64,000 nucleotides of DNA from Methylomonas sp. LW13 (GTDB lineage Bacteria; Pseudomonadota; Gammaproteobacteria; Methylococcales; Methylomonadaceae), in contig NZ_CP033381.1 of the NCBI RefSeq assembly GCF_016865255.1, positions 4,464,001-4,528,000 on the forward strand. The letters run 5' to 3'. The translations under genes and the position numbers were made by a program. The notes under the pieces are model-generated. The model was given only the letters and a program-made list of their open reading frames with translations. It ran no database searches and had not been told where the DNA came from. Each line of letters opens with the position of its first letter. The stretch's first letter is position 1. Shown here one piece after another: positions 9,374-17,987 of this stretch.

Positions 9374-10303
9374 TTGCTCTCACAGCCCATCCACCACGAT
9401 AGCCCGTTCCCGTTTTTTTACGACAATTCCGCATTTTCTAGGGAGCAGTGCGCGGCGCTTGAGCGTTTATTTTTGCTGGATGCTGACTGGCAGCATCGGG
9501 ATGGGGCATTTTACCGGTGCTCGCTTAGAGACGTAACCGAGCACATTCCAGCGGCATTTCAAACCGAAGTGCTGGCTAGAATGCGCGAGATTACCGGATT
9601 GCCGCTGACGCATCGTGTGTTAGTCACGGCGCAACGCATGCTGCCTGGACAAGTGATTGGCATACACAGTGACCGGCCGCTGGTGGGTTATGAGATTGCC
9701 CGGCTGGTTGTGCAACTGAATAAGCAATGGCAACCCGAGCATGGCGGGGTGCTGGAACTATTCGCCTCGCAGGAGAGTGACGCGGTTTTTCGTGTCAATC
9801 CGGAATACAACAAAGCCTTTGGCTTTTTGCTGCATGCCGATTCATACCATGGCGTCACAGAGGCTATTCAGCCGCGGCAAAGCGTGGTCTTCAATTTCTG
9901 GCATGCGGCAAATACCCCCGAGCTTGCCGCGCACGTGCAAACCTTGTTTGCCGACATGCATTTTTCCGAGCTGCCGGCGGCCCTCAATGCGGTGGCCTCG
10001 GCGGCGGAATCGCATCTGCCCGAGGAGACGACCTTTCATGCCGGCCTGGCGGCGCTGGCGTTGCATCGCTGGGGCTACGATGCGGTTAGCGTTATCATCG
10101 GCTACCAACACAGCGCCGGCCTTACCGCCTGCGACACCTACGATGCCGAGACCTATGCCGCCGTGCGACTAGCGGATTGGGTGGCGTGTTTGTATCGGGA
10201 CTCATTTGATTTGGCCCGTTGGAAACTGTTGCGCTGCCAACTTGCAGGCATCGAAATGTTTACACGCCTGAAACCGACATGGCAGCTTTGCCTGCCGGCG
10301 TAG
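9374..10303 (+). CDS. 2-oxoglutarate/Fe(II)-dependent oxygenase
   Basis: Predicted non-haem iron dioxygenase of the prolyl-hydroxylase-like superfamily. Likely metal ligands are His98 and Asp100 (GIHSDRP) and His159 (DSYHGVTEA), with Arg168 positioned to bind 2-oxoglutarate. The core covers about residues 60-180. The C-terminal 130 residues are helical and unassigned. Translation starts at TTG 9374, supported by AGGAG at 9361-9365 with an 8-base spacer. The gene is alone on the plus strand, facing the nif cluster. The substrate is unknown; a peptide, protein or small molecule is possible. Confidence 0.75.
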   Translation: MLSQPIHHDSPFPFFYDNSAFSREQCAALERLFLLDADWQHRDGAFYRCSLRDVTEHIPAAFQTEVLARMREITGLPLTHRVLVTAQRMLPGQVIGIHSDRPLVGYEIARLVVQLNKQWQPEHGGVLELFASQESDAVFRVNPEYNKAFGFLLHADSYHGVTEAIQPRQSVVFNFWHAANTPELAAHVQTLFADMHFSELPAALNAVASAAESHLPEETTFHAGLAALALHRWGYDAVSVIIGYQHSAGLTACDTYDAETYAAVRLADWVACLYRDSFDLARWKLLRCQLAGIEMFTRLKPTWQLCLPA

Positions 10304-10360
10304 CGCAAGCAAACGGAAGCGGACTGACTTTACACAACCAGTGCGTCAACCAGCGAAAAC

Positions 10361-10801
10361 TCAATCGCTGCCGAGTTTCTTGACGATTTGCGGCTTAAAA
10401 CAAAGATGGAGCAGTAGCAGATTTTGACAGCGGTTTATCAACCAAAAGCCGGTCAGCAATGTGCTTAACGCCACTTCGGGCAAGTAACCCGTGTTATACG
10501 GTGCGGGTAGCCAAGCTTCGGCCAAACCCACACCGAGCAGCATAAAAATCAACGGCAGCAAGTAAAGTAATAGCGAAGTGAGCAGCAGTTGGCCGTCGTC
10601 TATCGCCACCATCACATGGTCGCCGGCTTGCAGGTTTATATCGCAATCGACTGGAAATTCGCGCTTGGGGAGGACTTTCGCCAGTGTCGCCGTGCCGCAG
10701 GATTGTTGTTGCAAACAGCCGCTGCAGGCATTGCTTTGCAGACTTTTGATCCAGGTACGGCCATCGCTAACGCGGGTAACGACGGCCGCTTCTTCGATCA
10801 T
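10361..10801 (-). CDS. RseC/MucC-like (SoxR-reducing system) membrane protein
   Basis: Small membrane protein of the RseC family. It has an N-terminal cysteine cluster (Cys26, Cys29, Cys35 in NACSGCLQQQSC), a small beta domain to about residue 70, and two membrane helices (about 72-95 and 108-128). RseC relatives occur with the Rsx/Rnf electron-transfer complex and in SoxR reduction. The gene ends the nif accessory operon, 10 bases after the flavodoxin gene, so a role in electron delivery during nitrogen fixation is a reasonable inference. Confidence 0.8.
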   Translation of the reverse strand: MIEEAAVVTRVSDGRTWIKSLQSNACSGCLQQQSCGTATLAKVLPKREFPVDCDINLQAGDHVMVAIDDGQLLLTSLLLYLLPLIFMLLGVGLAEAWLPAPYNTGYLPEVALSTLLTGFWLINRCQNLLLLHLCFKPQIVKKLGSD

Positions 10802-10811
10802 AGCTAGCCTA

Positions 10812-11342
10812 TCAAGCCCAGGCGGAGGAAATAGAATCCAGCCAAGCGCTGAGCCGGCCTTCGCTCAGTTCTTTCTGGTTGTCTTCGTCCAAGGCCAAAC
10901 CGACAAATTGGTCGCCCAGCAAGGCTTTGGATTTTTTAAAAGTGTAACCTTCGCTGCTGGTCATGCCGACGATGGTGGCACCGGCGTCGGCAAAGGCGTC
11001 ATATAAAAAGCCTAAGGCATCGACGAAATTGCCGGGATAACCTTCCTGGTCGCCCAAACCGTAGATCGCCACGGTTTTGCCGGAGAAATCGGCGCCCGCC
11101 AACGTGGGCAGAAATTCTTCCCAGCTCTCGTTATCGTGTCCGGCGCTCATGCCTGGCAGTTCACCTTCGCCGTAAGTTGGCGAACCGACGATCAAGACGT
11201 CGTAGGCCAACAAATCGTCCACGGAGGCTTTATTGATATTGACCGGCTTGTCGGCCGCATCGCCCAATTTCGTCGCAATGGTCTTGGCTACTTTGCGTGT
11301 GTTGCCGGTATCGGTACCGAAAAAAATGCCTACTTTTGCCAT
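10812..11342 (-). CDS. nifF: flavodoxin, nif-linked
   Basis: Long-chain flavodoxin of 176 residues. The FMN phosphate loop is GTDTGNTRKVAK (residues 9-20). The isoalloxazine loops include SPTYGEGELPG and GLGDQEGYPGNF. In nif clusters of this layout the flavodoxin is NifF, the low-potential electron carrier to dinitrogenase reductase. Its place at the 3' end of the nifV-cysE-nifWZM-clpX operon supports that name, although a general FldA cannot be excluded from sequence alone. The start ATG at 11342 has GGAGACA just upstream. Confidence 0.88.
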   Translation of the reverse strand: MAKVGIFFGTDTGNTRKVAKTIATKLGDAADKPVNINKASVDDLLAYDVLIVGSPTYGEGELPGMSAGHDNESWEEFLPTLAGADFSGKTVAIYGLGDQEGYPGNFVDALGFLYDAFADAGATIVGMTSSEGYTFKKSKALLGDQFVGLALDEDNQKELSEGRLSAWLDSISSAWA

Positions 11343-11366
11343 AGTGTTGTCTCCTTGTTAACTAGA

Positions 11367-11984
11367 TCAGATTTGAATTTGCAGTAAGCCCGGATTTGCC
11401 GCCGGTTGCTGAGCGGCCCAAGCTTCAGGCGTATGTGTCTTTAGCGTGACGGCATGCAAACGGCCGGAAGCCAGCGGCGCACTCAATGTAGCCATGACGC
11501 CCTGATGTTGTTTGATCATGGGTTGATCGGCGAACAATTCGCTGACCACGGTGATGTTCAAATCGCAACCGGCGCCTTCGATGCCGATGGTCGCCCCCGG
11601 ATAGGCCGCCAGAATCAAGGCTTCCACTTCGGAATGGGTAATGGTTTGACTGGCGTCCGCACTCTCGGCGGGCTGAACGGTCGCTTGCAACAGCGGCAAC
11701 AAAGTCCCCTCCTTGTACATGGCCTCGACAATGTCGGCGCCACCGATCAGTTCACCTTTGATGAACACTTGCGGGAAAGTGGGCCATTTGGAAATGGACG
11801 GCAGCTTTTCGCGGATGAACGGCGATTGCAAGACGTTGACATAAGCGTAAGGGATCTTGGTTTCGTTCAAGATGCCGACAGTCTTCGCGGAAAACCCGCA
11901 TTCCGGAGCGCTAGGCACGCCTTTCATGTAAATAATCACCGGATTTTCGGCAAGTTGTTGCAAGATTTTTTCTTTAACGCTCAT
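11367..11984 (-). CDS. monothiol glutaredoxin (Grx4 type) fused to BolA
   Basis: A single 205-residue protein joins two known partners. Residues 1-105 form a class II monothiol glutaredoxin with the active motif CGFS (Cys29) and the glutathione-binding WPTFPQVFI and GGADIVEAM regions. Residues 117-190 form a BolA domain (begins SEVEALILAAYPGATI) with its conserved His in LHAVTLKTHTPEAW. Separate Grx4 and BolA proteins bind one another and share [2Fe-2S] clusters, so the fusion is likely a self-contained Fe-S carrier or regulator. It lies between clpX and nifF in the nif operon and probably serves Fe-S supply for nitrogenase. Confidence 0.9.
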   Translation of the reverse strand: MSVKEKILQQLAENPVIIYMKGVPSAPECGFSAKTVGILNETKIPYAYVNVLQSPFIREKLPSISKWPTFPQVFIKGELIGGADIVEAMYKEGTLLPLLQATVQPAESADASQTITHSEVEALILAAYPGATIGIEGAGCDLNITVVSELFADQPMIKQHQGVMATLSAPLASGRLHAVTLKTHTPEAWAAQQPAANPGLLQIQI

Positions 11985-12058
11985 AGTAGGTTTCTCGATT
12001 AACTAAAACTTTTCAATGCAACGACCGGGCTTCAGCTTGTGCAGCCCGGCCGCCAAAT

Positions 12059-13360
12059 TCACTCTCCGCCCGACAAGCGTTTCAAACCGTCACCGTCTGT
12101 GGGTTTGTCACGCGGCACCACTTCAATTTCCGCTTCGCCGCGTATCACCTCGGCATTCACAATGCAGCGCTCGACGTCAGGCCTGGAAGGTAATTCGAAC
12201 ATGGTGCGGCGCAAAACGTGCTCCATGATACCGCGCAAACCGCGGGCGCCGGTGTTGCGGGCGATGGCTTTTTCGGCGATTTCCACCAAGGCATCCTGGG
12301 TGAATTCCAGCTCCACATCATCGAAGGCAAACAGATGTTGGTATTGTTTAACCAAAGCGTTCTTCGGTTCGGTCAAGACTTGGATCAAGGCATCCACATC
12401 CAAGGGCTCTAACGGCGCCAACACGGGGAAGCGGCCGATAAATTCCGGGATCAAGCCGAAGCGTTTCAAATCGTCCGGCTGTGTGGCATTCAACATCGCT
12501 TCCAGCGTCGGTTTGTCGTCCGGGTTGCTGACTTCGGCATGAAAACCGATAGCGGTTTTCGGCGGCAGCAAGCGTTTTTCCACGTGTTTTTCCAGACCCG
12601 GAAATGCGCCGCCGGCTATGAACAGAATATTGCTGGTATCCACCATGACCGAATCATTACCGCTGTGATCCTTGCGCCGGCCCTTGGAAGGAACCTTGAC
12701 ATGCGAGCCCTCGACCAGCCGCAACAAGGCTTGCTGCACGCCTTCGCCGGACACATCGCGGGTACCGAAAGCCTGTTCCGGGCTGCGGGCAATTTTGTCC
12801 ACTTCGTCGATATACACCATACCCCATTCGGCTTTGCTGATCTGGCCGTCGGCCACATCCAGCAAGCGCACCAGAATATTTTCGACGTCGTCACCAACGT
12901 AACCGGCCTGAGTCAACGTGGTGGCATCAGCGACCGCGAACGGCACACCGACGATTTTTGCCAGCGTGCTAGCCAGCAAGGTTTTGCCGGTACCGGAAGG
13001 GCCTATCATCAGAATATTGGATTTACCGATTTCCACGCTGTCATCGGACTCGCCCAAACCGCCGACTTTACGGCTGACGTTTTTCAAGCGCTTGTAGTGG
13101 TTGTATACCGCGACCGACAGAATTTCCTTGGCCAAATCCTGGCCGATCACATACTGATCGAGCATGGCTTTCATCTCGGCGGGCTTGGGCAAAGGGCCTT
13201 GCATATCGGCTAATTCTTTCTTCTTGCCCCAGCTGGATACCACCTGGCTGGCCAACATCACGCAGGCTTCGCAGATGTAGCCTTCCGTGCCGGCAATCAT
13301 CGGCACGGCCGCCGACGCTTCGATACCGCAAAACGAACAATGTTTGGGTTCTTTTAACAT
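12059..13360 (-). CDS. clpX: ClpX-type unfoldase, nif-linked paralogue
   Basis: AAA+ unfoldase subunit that feeds ClpP. The N-terminal zinc domain has Cys8, Cys11, Cys30 and Cys33. Walker A is GPSGTGKT (120-127), the pore loop GYVG is at 153-156, and the ClpP-docking IGF loop is at 271-273. The loop equivalent to the E. coli RKH substrate loop reads RKD (229-231). The frame opens with GTG at 13369, but AGGAG sits 8 bases before the ATG at 13360, which is chosen. The gene follows nifM directly, the same order as the extra clpX of the Azotobacter nif region. It is probably a dedicated copy for turnover of nitrogenase assembly factors. Confidence 0.9.
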   Translation of the reverse strand: MLKEPKHCSFCGIEASAAVPMIAGTEGYICEACVMLASQVVSSWGKKKELADMQGPLPKPAEMKAMLDQYVIGQDLAKEILSVAVYNHYKRLKNVSRKVGGLGESDDSVEIGKSNILMIGPSGTGKTLLASTLAKIVGVPFAVADATTLTQAGYVGDDVENILVRLLDVADGQISKAEWGMVYIDEVDKIARSPEQAFGTRDVSGEGVQQALLRLVEGSHVKVPSKGRRKDHSGNDSVMVDTSNILFIAGGAFPGLEKHVEKRLLPPKTAIGFHAEVSNPDDKPTLEAMLNATQPDDLKRFGLIPEFIGRFPVLAPLEPLDVDALIQVLTEPKNALVKQYQHLFAFDDVELEFTQDALVEIAEKAIARNTGARGLRGIMEHVLRRTMFELPSRPDVERCIVNAEVIRGEAEIEVVPRDKPTDGDGLKRLSGGE

Positions 13361-13361
13361 G

Positions 13362-14216
13362 TTAGGCACTCCTGTTGACTGCGGGCAGACTGGCCAGCCA
13401 CGTGCGCTGGCAATTTCTGCGGTAACGATCCTGCATGATCTGCTGAATCTTCGGTGTCGCTTTTTTCAGCGACATGGTTTCGGCCGGGATGATTTTCAGG
13501 CATTGAATCACATGAAAACCCATCTCGGTTTCCACCACATCGCTAATGGCGTCTTCTTTCAAATTAAACAATACCGCATCCAGTTCCGGAAACAAGGTGC
13601 CTTTGGCCACTGTCCCCACTTCGCCGCCCTGCACTGCCGTGGGACATTCCGAATGCTTCAGCGCCAAATCGGCAAATTTATGCGGCTTACGTTTCAAGGT
13701 GCCGAGAATCTCGTTAATCCGCCGCCACGCCGCCTCGCGGGTATTGTCGGGGTAATCCGGATTGATACTGATCAAGATATGTCTGGCCTGGCGCGTCTCG
13801 GGTTTATGGAATTTTTCGGGGTGCGAGTGATAAAAGATGCCGATTTCCACCTCGTTAACCTTGGGTGCGCGGGCGGCCACTCTATCCATCACCGCATCGA
13901 CTTTGCACTGCCGATACAAAGCCGCTTTCAGCATATCGACATCCAGGCTGTTGGCGTTCAATGCCGCTAAAAAAGCGTCTTCATCTTCAAAGCGGCCGCG
14001 CACTTCCTTGTAAGCGCGGTCCAGCTCTGTATCGGAAATCACCACGCCAGTCGCTTCGGCGGAGTTCAGGACTCGGCCTTCGATTTCGTATTCGTTTTTG
14101 GCTTGCACTTCCACCTGGCGCAATTGCAGTTGCTCCAATTCGGCCGGCGCTTTCTGGAACAGGCTCAAGGCGGCCCGCAACAGGGTGTAAGGCTCTATCG
14201 ACGTCTGGCTCATCAT
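13362..14216 (-). CDS. nifM: NifM, parvulin-type peptidyl-prolyl isomerase
   Basis: Prolyl isomerase needed for maturation of dinitrogenase reductase (NifH). Residues 1-130 form a helical N-terminal domain. A parvulin PPIC domain at about 140-255 contains RQARHILISINPDYP and GGEVGTVAKGTLFPELD. Length (284) is normal. The start overlaps the nifZ stop (TAATG), showing translational coupling, and the stop lies one base before the clpX start codon. Confidence 0.93.
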   Translation of the reverse strand: MMSQTSIEPYTLLRAALSLFQKAPAELEQLQLRQVEVQAKNEYEIEGRVLNSAEATGVVISDTELDRAYKEVRGRFEDEDAFLAALNANSLDVDMLKAALYRQCKVDAVMDRVAARAPKVNEVEIGIFYHSHPEKFHKPETRQARHILISINPDYPDNTREAAWRRINEILGTLKRKPHKFADLALKHSECPTAVQGGEVGTVAKGTLFPELDAVLFNLKEDAISDVVETEMGFHVIQCLKIIPAETMSLKKATPKIQQIMQDRYRRNCQRTWLASLPAVNRSA

Positions 14217-14692
14217 TATGCCTCCGGTTCTTTGAAGGTGGCCGGATCCGCCGGCTCCAATACACTTTCCGGCACCTGCATGGTTTTACCCGGAAAACGC
14301 ACGTGGTAGAGCAAGGGATCGCTGTCTCGCAACACTTTCAGGATTTCGCCTTGGGTGCCGGCGGGGTAATTACCGTCCTGGGTGGGGATGTCTATCGTAC
14401 ACACGACCTGGTCGCGAAACTCGAAGCGGCTTGGATTCCAGGGTGCATCAGCCGGGATCAATTCTTCGGCGCGGCAGCCAACCATCCGCCCGGCATCCAA
14501 AAAATGCACGGTGTAAATCACTTGGTCTTGCAGAAAGGTGCCGACTTCGATGACATTGCCGACACTGCCCCGGCGCAGCAAAAAGTCGCCGACATCCATA
14601 CCCGGATAGGTGCCATCGTTGCGAACGTTGCGCGTCAGCCTAACCCGTTCGCCGAATTCGAAGCGCTCTTCGTCGTAACGTTCGTCTATCAT
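14216..14692 (-). CDS. nifZ: nitrogen fixation protein NifZ
   Basis: Accessory protein for maturation of the nitrogenase MoFe protein P-clusters. Two SH3-like repeats are visible: residues 10-75 (EFGERVRLTRNVRNDGTYPG; LLRRGSVGNVIEVGTFLQDQ) and 85-145 (RFEFRDQVVCTIDIPTQDGN; GTQGEILKVL). This matches Azotobacter NifZ closely in pattern and length. It overlaps nifW by 4 bases upstream and nifM by 1 base downstream. Confidence 0.93.
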   Translation of the reverse strand: MIDERYDEERFEFGERVRLTRNVRNDGTYPGMDVGDFLLRRGSVGNVIEVGTFLQDQVIYTVHFLDAGRMVGCRAEELIPADAPWNPSRFEFRDQVVCTIDIPTQDGNYPAGTQGEILKVLRDSDPLLYHVRFPGKTMQVPESVLEPADPATFKEPEA

Positions 14693-15009
14693 GTTTTAAT
14701 ATCCGCTAGGGAAACAAACACGGTTTGCGGTTCCATCATCTTAAAGACCTTAAATACTTTTTCGGTCTGTGCGTCGGAGTCCACAAAATCGCTGTAAGCA
14801 CGCTGCAACAGCTTTTTGTAGACTTCCCGTTGCGCATCTTCGTCTTCCGGCATGTTATCGCCGGCTTGGCTCAGATAATTGTGGAAGCGCTGCAAAATAT
14901 GCAGCCGGTTGACGTGGACGACGGTGGTATCGTATTCCAGCTCGAAATAGCGCAGAAAGTCTTCCGCAGCTTCCAGCTCTTCCATATCTTCTTCTAAACT
15001 CATCGTCAT
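14689..15009 (-). CDS. nifW: nitrogenase-stabilising protein NifW
   Basis: Small acidic helical protein (106 residues) that protects or matures the MoFe protein. The characteristic regions AAEDFLRYFELEYDTTVVHV and ILQRFHNYLSQ are present. The start ATG at 15009 overlaps the stop of a 40-codon gene upstream (TAATG), and its own stop overlaps nifZ. Confidence 0.93.
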   Translation of the reverse strand: MTMSLEEDMEELEAAEDFLRYFELEYDTTVVHVNRLHILQRFHNYLSQAGDNMPEDEDAQREVYKKLLQRAYSDFVDSDAQTEKVFKVFKMMEPQTVFVSLADIKT

Positions 15010-15131
15010 TACCTCATCATCAGGTGATCGAGATTGGCAGGTTGTTCTCCCAATGCGTACACCACTAATAAAACCACCAGCATCACAGCTGTTTGGGCCA
15101 AAAATGGATCGGATTTTTGTTTTTTCATCAT
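15009..15131 (-). CDS. 40-residue single-pass membrane protein in the nif operon
   Basis: A short gene not previously named here. It starts at a double ATG (15131), with AAAGGTGAT 5-13 bases before it as ribosome binding site. The product begins MMKKQKSDPF, has one hydrophobic helix (AQTAVMLVVLLVVYALG, residues 12-28) and ends NLDHLMMR. Its TAA overlaps the nifW ATG, a sign of translational coupling, so it is probably real. It could be a membrane anchor or a small regulator. No homologue was recognised. Confidence 0.7.
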   Translation of the reverse strand: MMKKQKSDPFLAQTAVMLVVLLVVYALGEQPANLDHLMMR

Positions 15132-15205
15132 GGCGATCACCTTTAGGTTAATAGCGCGGAACAACAAACATCACTTATCGTGGGCATCCAATTGTTGGGC
15201 GATGC

Positions 15206-15745
15206 CTACCCGAAAGCTTGCGGCATGCGAAAAATCCCTTCCGCCGCCTCTTGCCGACGCACAACCAGCTCCAAAAGCCCCTGCGCGCCTATCCTGTCTT
15301 TGTCATCCAAGGACACCAACTTTTCGAAAATCGCCTTGCTCAGTTCCAGATTTTCCAAGCGCATATTCAAGAAGCCGATGGATTTCAACGTAAACAGATA
15401 TAGCCTGATCCGAGTCAGCAAGTCCTTTGGCGCCTCGCTGATATGCGTTCTTTCCAGCTGCCGCCAATCTTCCGGAAAATCGATGCCGGGCCGGATCAAG
15501 TTCAAGGCCCGCTCGGAGATCAATAAGGCCTCCGGTAAACGATGCTGGTAGTAATAAAACCGATTCAAAGACACCAGCACATTCAAGGATTCCGGTGCCC
15601 GCAAATACGCCTGTAATAACGGCAGCTCCGCTTCACCGGTGGCGTACAGTTCGGAAGCGTATTGGATCAAGTCCTCCACTTCCTGGCTGTCGGCTTTCTC
15701 GTAGTACAAGTCCTTGGCGTCGAATTGCAACAGATCCATTTCCAT
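15206..15745 (-). CDS. nif-operon helical-repeat (TPR-like) protein
   Basis: Protein of 179 residues made of paired amphipathic helices, resembling tetratricopeptide repeats (LNVLVSLNRFYYYQHRLPEA at about 50-70, then MRLENLELSKAIFEKLVSLD near 128-147). The start ATG at 15745 shares its A with the cysE stop (TGATG). A gene of unknown function at this place, after cysE and before nifW, is also found in the Azotobacter cluster. Likely role: a scaffold in nitrogenase maturation, which is inference from position only. Confidence 0.75.
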   Translation of the reverse strand: MEMDLLQFDAKDLYYEKADSQEVEDLIQYASELYATGEAELPLLQAYLRAPESLNVLVSLNRFYYYQHRLPEALLISERALNLIRPGIDFPEDWRQLERTHISEAPKDLLTRIRLYLFTLKSIGFLNMRLENLELSKAIFEKLVSLDDKDRIGAQGLLELVVRRQEAAEGIFRMPQAFG

Positions 15746-16521
15746 CACTTGCCACCTGCTGCTTGCTTCAGTACCACCACGTCTTCGCCGTGGCAGACAC
15801 CTTCCGCTTCGCAGCTGCCGCAAGTTTCTTCCGCGACTACAAAGCGTTTTTGATTGCTTTCTAACTCGTCCAGACGTTCCACCAAACAACTCAAGGCTTT
15901 GCCCACCGGGTCCGGCACTAAATGGTGATCGAGGTCGATACCGCGCGGGTCCTGAATTTTTATCCCTTTTTGCTGGATAATCCGACCGGGGATGCCGATG
16001 ACGGTGCAGCATGGCGGCACGTCTTTGATCACCACCGAGTTGGCGCCGACCCGGACGTTATCGCCCAGATTGATCGCGCCGAGGATCTTGGCCCCGGCAC
16101 CAATCAACACATTGTTACCTAGCGTCGGATGGCGTTTTTCCTTGTTCCAGGTGGTTCCACCCAGCGTCACGCCGTGATACATGGTCACGTCGTTGCCGAT
16201 CTCAGCGGTTTCGCCGATCACCACGCCCGCTCCATGATCGATGAAAAAGCGTTTGCCTATCGTCGCGCCCGGATGAATATCGACGTTGGTCAACCAGCGG
16301 GCAAAGGCCGCCAATAACCGCGCCGTCAATTTCCAATCGGCGTGCCACAAGCGATGGGTGACTCGGTGCAGCAACACCGCATGCACGCCGGGGTAAGCCA
16401 ACAATACTTCCGGTAAGCCGCGTGCTGCCGGATCCCGGGCAAACACGCAAGCCACATCGTCGCGCCAGTCTTGCCAGAGTCCTGATGCAACGCTGGGACG
16501 CGACGGCGACAAAAACATCAT
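15745..16521 (-). CDS. cysE: serine O-acetyltransferase, nif-linked
   Basis: Makes O-acetylserine for cysteine synthesis. A helical N-terminal part (residues 1-95) precedes a left-handed beta-helix of hexapeptide repeats with [19 protein letters not shown] and [19 protein letters not shown] (about 110-190). A C-terminal tail contains a [10 protein letters not shown] cysteine group. The gene lies between nifV and nifW, as in Azotobacter, where the extra cysE raises cysteine supply for NifS. Two ATGs open the frame; the first overlaps the stop of the 55-codon gene upstream. Confidence 0.93.
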   Translation of the reverse strand: MMFLSPSRPSVASGLWQDWRDDVACVFARDPAARGLPEVLLAYPGVHAVLLHRVTHRLWHADWKLTARLLAAFARWLTNVDIHPGATIGKRFFIDHGAGVVIGETAEIGNDVTMYHGVTLGGTTWNKEKRHPTLGNNVLIGAGAKILGAINLGDNVRVGANSVVIKDVPPCCTVIGIPGRIIQQKGIKIQDPRGIDLDHHLVPDPVGKALSCLVERLDELESNQKRFVVAEETCGSCEAEGVCHGEDVVVLKQAAGGK

Positions 16522-16685
16522 TTTGCCAAGCTCCAGGTGGTTTTGCCGGGCATCGGCACGCCAGGCACCCGGAAGAACGAACCGGGGTAACGGTCATCAG
16601 GCAGTTCGTGCTGCGCCGCAGTTTGCTGCGGTACGTCGACTTTGGCGGTGCTGGGCACGGCTGGTTTTTGACGATTGCTACTCAT
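16518..16685 (-). CDS. 55-residue small protein between nifV and cysE
   Basis: Short gene starting at ATG 16685, with GAGGT 6 bases before it, 12 bases after the nifV stop. Its TGA overlaps the cysE start (ATGA). The product begins [10 protein letters not shown], is proline-rich and ends [15 protein letters not shown]. It has a positively charged, probably disordered N-terminus and a conserved-looking [13 protein letters not shown] segment. The tight spacing and overlap support translation. Function is unknown. Confidence 0.72.
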   Translation of the reverse strand: MSSNRQKPAVPSTAKVDVPQQTAAQHELPDDRYPGSFFRVPGVPMPGKTTWSLAK

Positions 16686-16696
16686 CTGACACCTCG

Positions 16697-17818
16697 CTAT
16701 AGGCTGTGTAAAAATTGATTCAAATCGGTCGATTGCGGTGCGCGTTTGTGCAAACTGACAAACTCGCGAATCAGCGGCAGCAGGCGGCCGGCCTGCCAGC
16801 GGTTAATCTGGATGCCCAATTGTTTGTAGGCGTGCATCACGCCTTGACTGCCGGAATGCTTGCCTAGCACCAGTTGGTGGCTGCGACCGACCAAGGCAGG
16901 GTCAACGCCTTGATAATTGTTGGGGTCTTTCAGCAAACCGTCGACGTGAATGCCGGCTTCATGGCTGAACACATCGCGGCCTATCAAACTTTTACGGCTG
17001 CCTATCGTGTCGCCGGACGCAGTCGCCACCTGATGGGACAGAGCAGGAAAATTGCGCAAATCCACACCGGTTTCAAAACCGTACAGCTGCTTCAAGCCTA
17101 CAACCACTTCTTCCAAAGCGGCATTGCCGGCCCGTTCGCCCAAACCGTTGACGGTGGTATTGACGTGGGTAGCGCCGGCATATGCGGCGGCCAAGGTATT
17201 GGCAGTTGCCAAGCCCAGATCGTCGTGGGCGTGCATCTCAATGTCCATGTCGGTGACGGCGCGCAGTTTGCGAATCGCTTCAAATACGCCGAACGGTTCC
17301 ATGATGCCGACCGTATCGGCAAAGCGAATTCTTATCGCGCCGGCCCTTTGCGCAGCCTCGGCCATTTGCGCCAGAAACTCGCTGTCGGCGCGAGACGCAT
17401 CTTCGGCCCCCACGCAAACCCGCATGCCGGCATCGACCGCGGTTTTCACACAGCGCTCGATGGTAGCCAACACCCAAGCCCGGCTTTGTTTGAGTTTGTG
17501 TTGGATATGTTGATCGGACGCGGAAATCGATAAATCCACGGTGCCGACGCCCAAGCCCAGGCAGTGTTGCAAATCTTCTTCACGCATCCTGGACCATACC
17601 AATAAATTGCTGGGCAATTTCAATTGAGCAATGGCTTTGATTTCGTCGCGTTCCTGTACACCCATGGCCGGGATACCAATCTCCAATTCCGGCACACCCA
17701 GCGCGGACAACTGCTTGGCAATCGCCAACTTTTCCTCCAACGAGAACACCACGCCGGCCGACTGCTCGCCATCGCGGAGCGTGGTGTCGTCGATAATGAT
17801 GTCGGAGTTGCTGTTCAT
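16697..17818 (-). CDS. nifV: homocitrate synthase NifV
   Basis: Condenses acetyl-CoA with 2-oxoglutarate to homocitrate, the organic ligand of the FeMo-cofactor. The DRE-TIM signature [18 protein letters not shown] is at residues 9-26. The metal-binding HAHDDLG lies near 197-203, and [13 protein letters not shown] follows in the catalytic barrel. Length (373) is standard. It is the first gene of the second nif block and is preceded by its own sigma-54 promoter (17889-17904) and a NifA-type site. Confidence 0.95.
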   Translation of the reverse strand: MNSNSDIIIDDTTLRDGEQSAGVVFSLEEKLAIAKQLSALGVPELEIGIPAMGVQERDEIKAIAQLKLPSNLLVWSRMREEDLQHCLGLGVGTVDLSISASDQHIQHKLKQSRAWVLATIERCVKTAVDAGMRVCVGAEDASRADSEFLAQMAEAAQRAGAIRIRFADTVGIMEPFGVFEAIRKLRAVTDMDIEMHAHDDLGLATANTLAAAYAGATHVNTTVNGLGERAGNAALEEVVVGLKQLYGFETGVDLRNFPALSHQVATASGDTIGSRKSLIGRDVFSHEAGIHVDGLLKDPNNYQGVDPALVGRSHQLVLGKHSGSQGVMHAYKQLGIQINRWQAGRLLPLIREFVSLHKRAPQSTDLNQFLHSL

Positions 17819-17888
17819 GGCTAAACCTTGAGTCGCAAAGTTAAAGATTTGAAAACCAGAGCGTGAATAACGCCTTCGATAGGACTAA

Positions 17889-17904
17889 TGCAAAAGACTT
17901 GCCA
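17889..17904 (-). promoter_or_regulatory. sigma-54 (minus-24/minus-12) promoter for nifV
   Basis: On the minus strand the sequence is TGGCAAGTCTTTTGCA, matching TGGCAC-N5-TTGCA with the required 10 bases between the GG and GC pairs. It lies about 70 bases before the nifV start, the expected place for a nif promoter. Confidence 0.85.
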
Positions 17905-17987
17905 ACTGAAAAAGCTTGAAGAATCATGGATTGAGCGAAGGTATTGGCAGGATGGCGACAAGACAAGCTCGGGAGTGCAAGACGAAT

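Noticed and set aside
12539..13213. Long open frame on the plus strand opposite clpX
   Set aside because: Antisense to a well-conserved gene; composition follows the codon pattern of clpX and no ribosome binding site or family match is visible.
13865..14797. 310-codon open frame opposite nifM and nifZ
   Set aside because: Shadow frame across two confidently identified nif genes; low-complexity basic translation with no motif.
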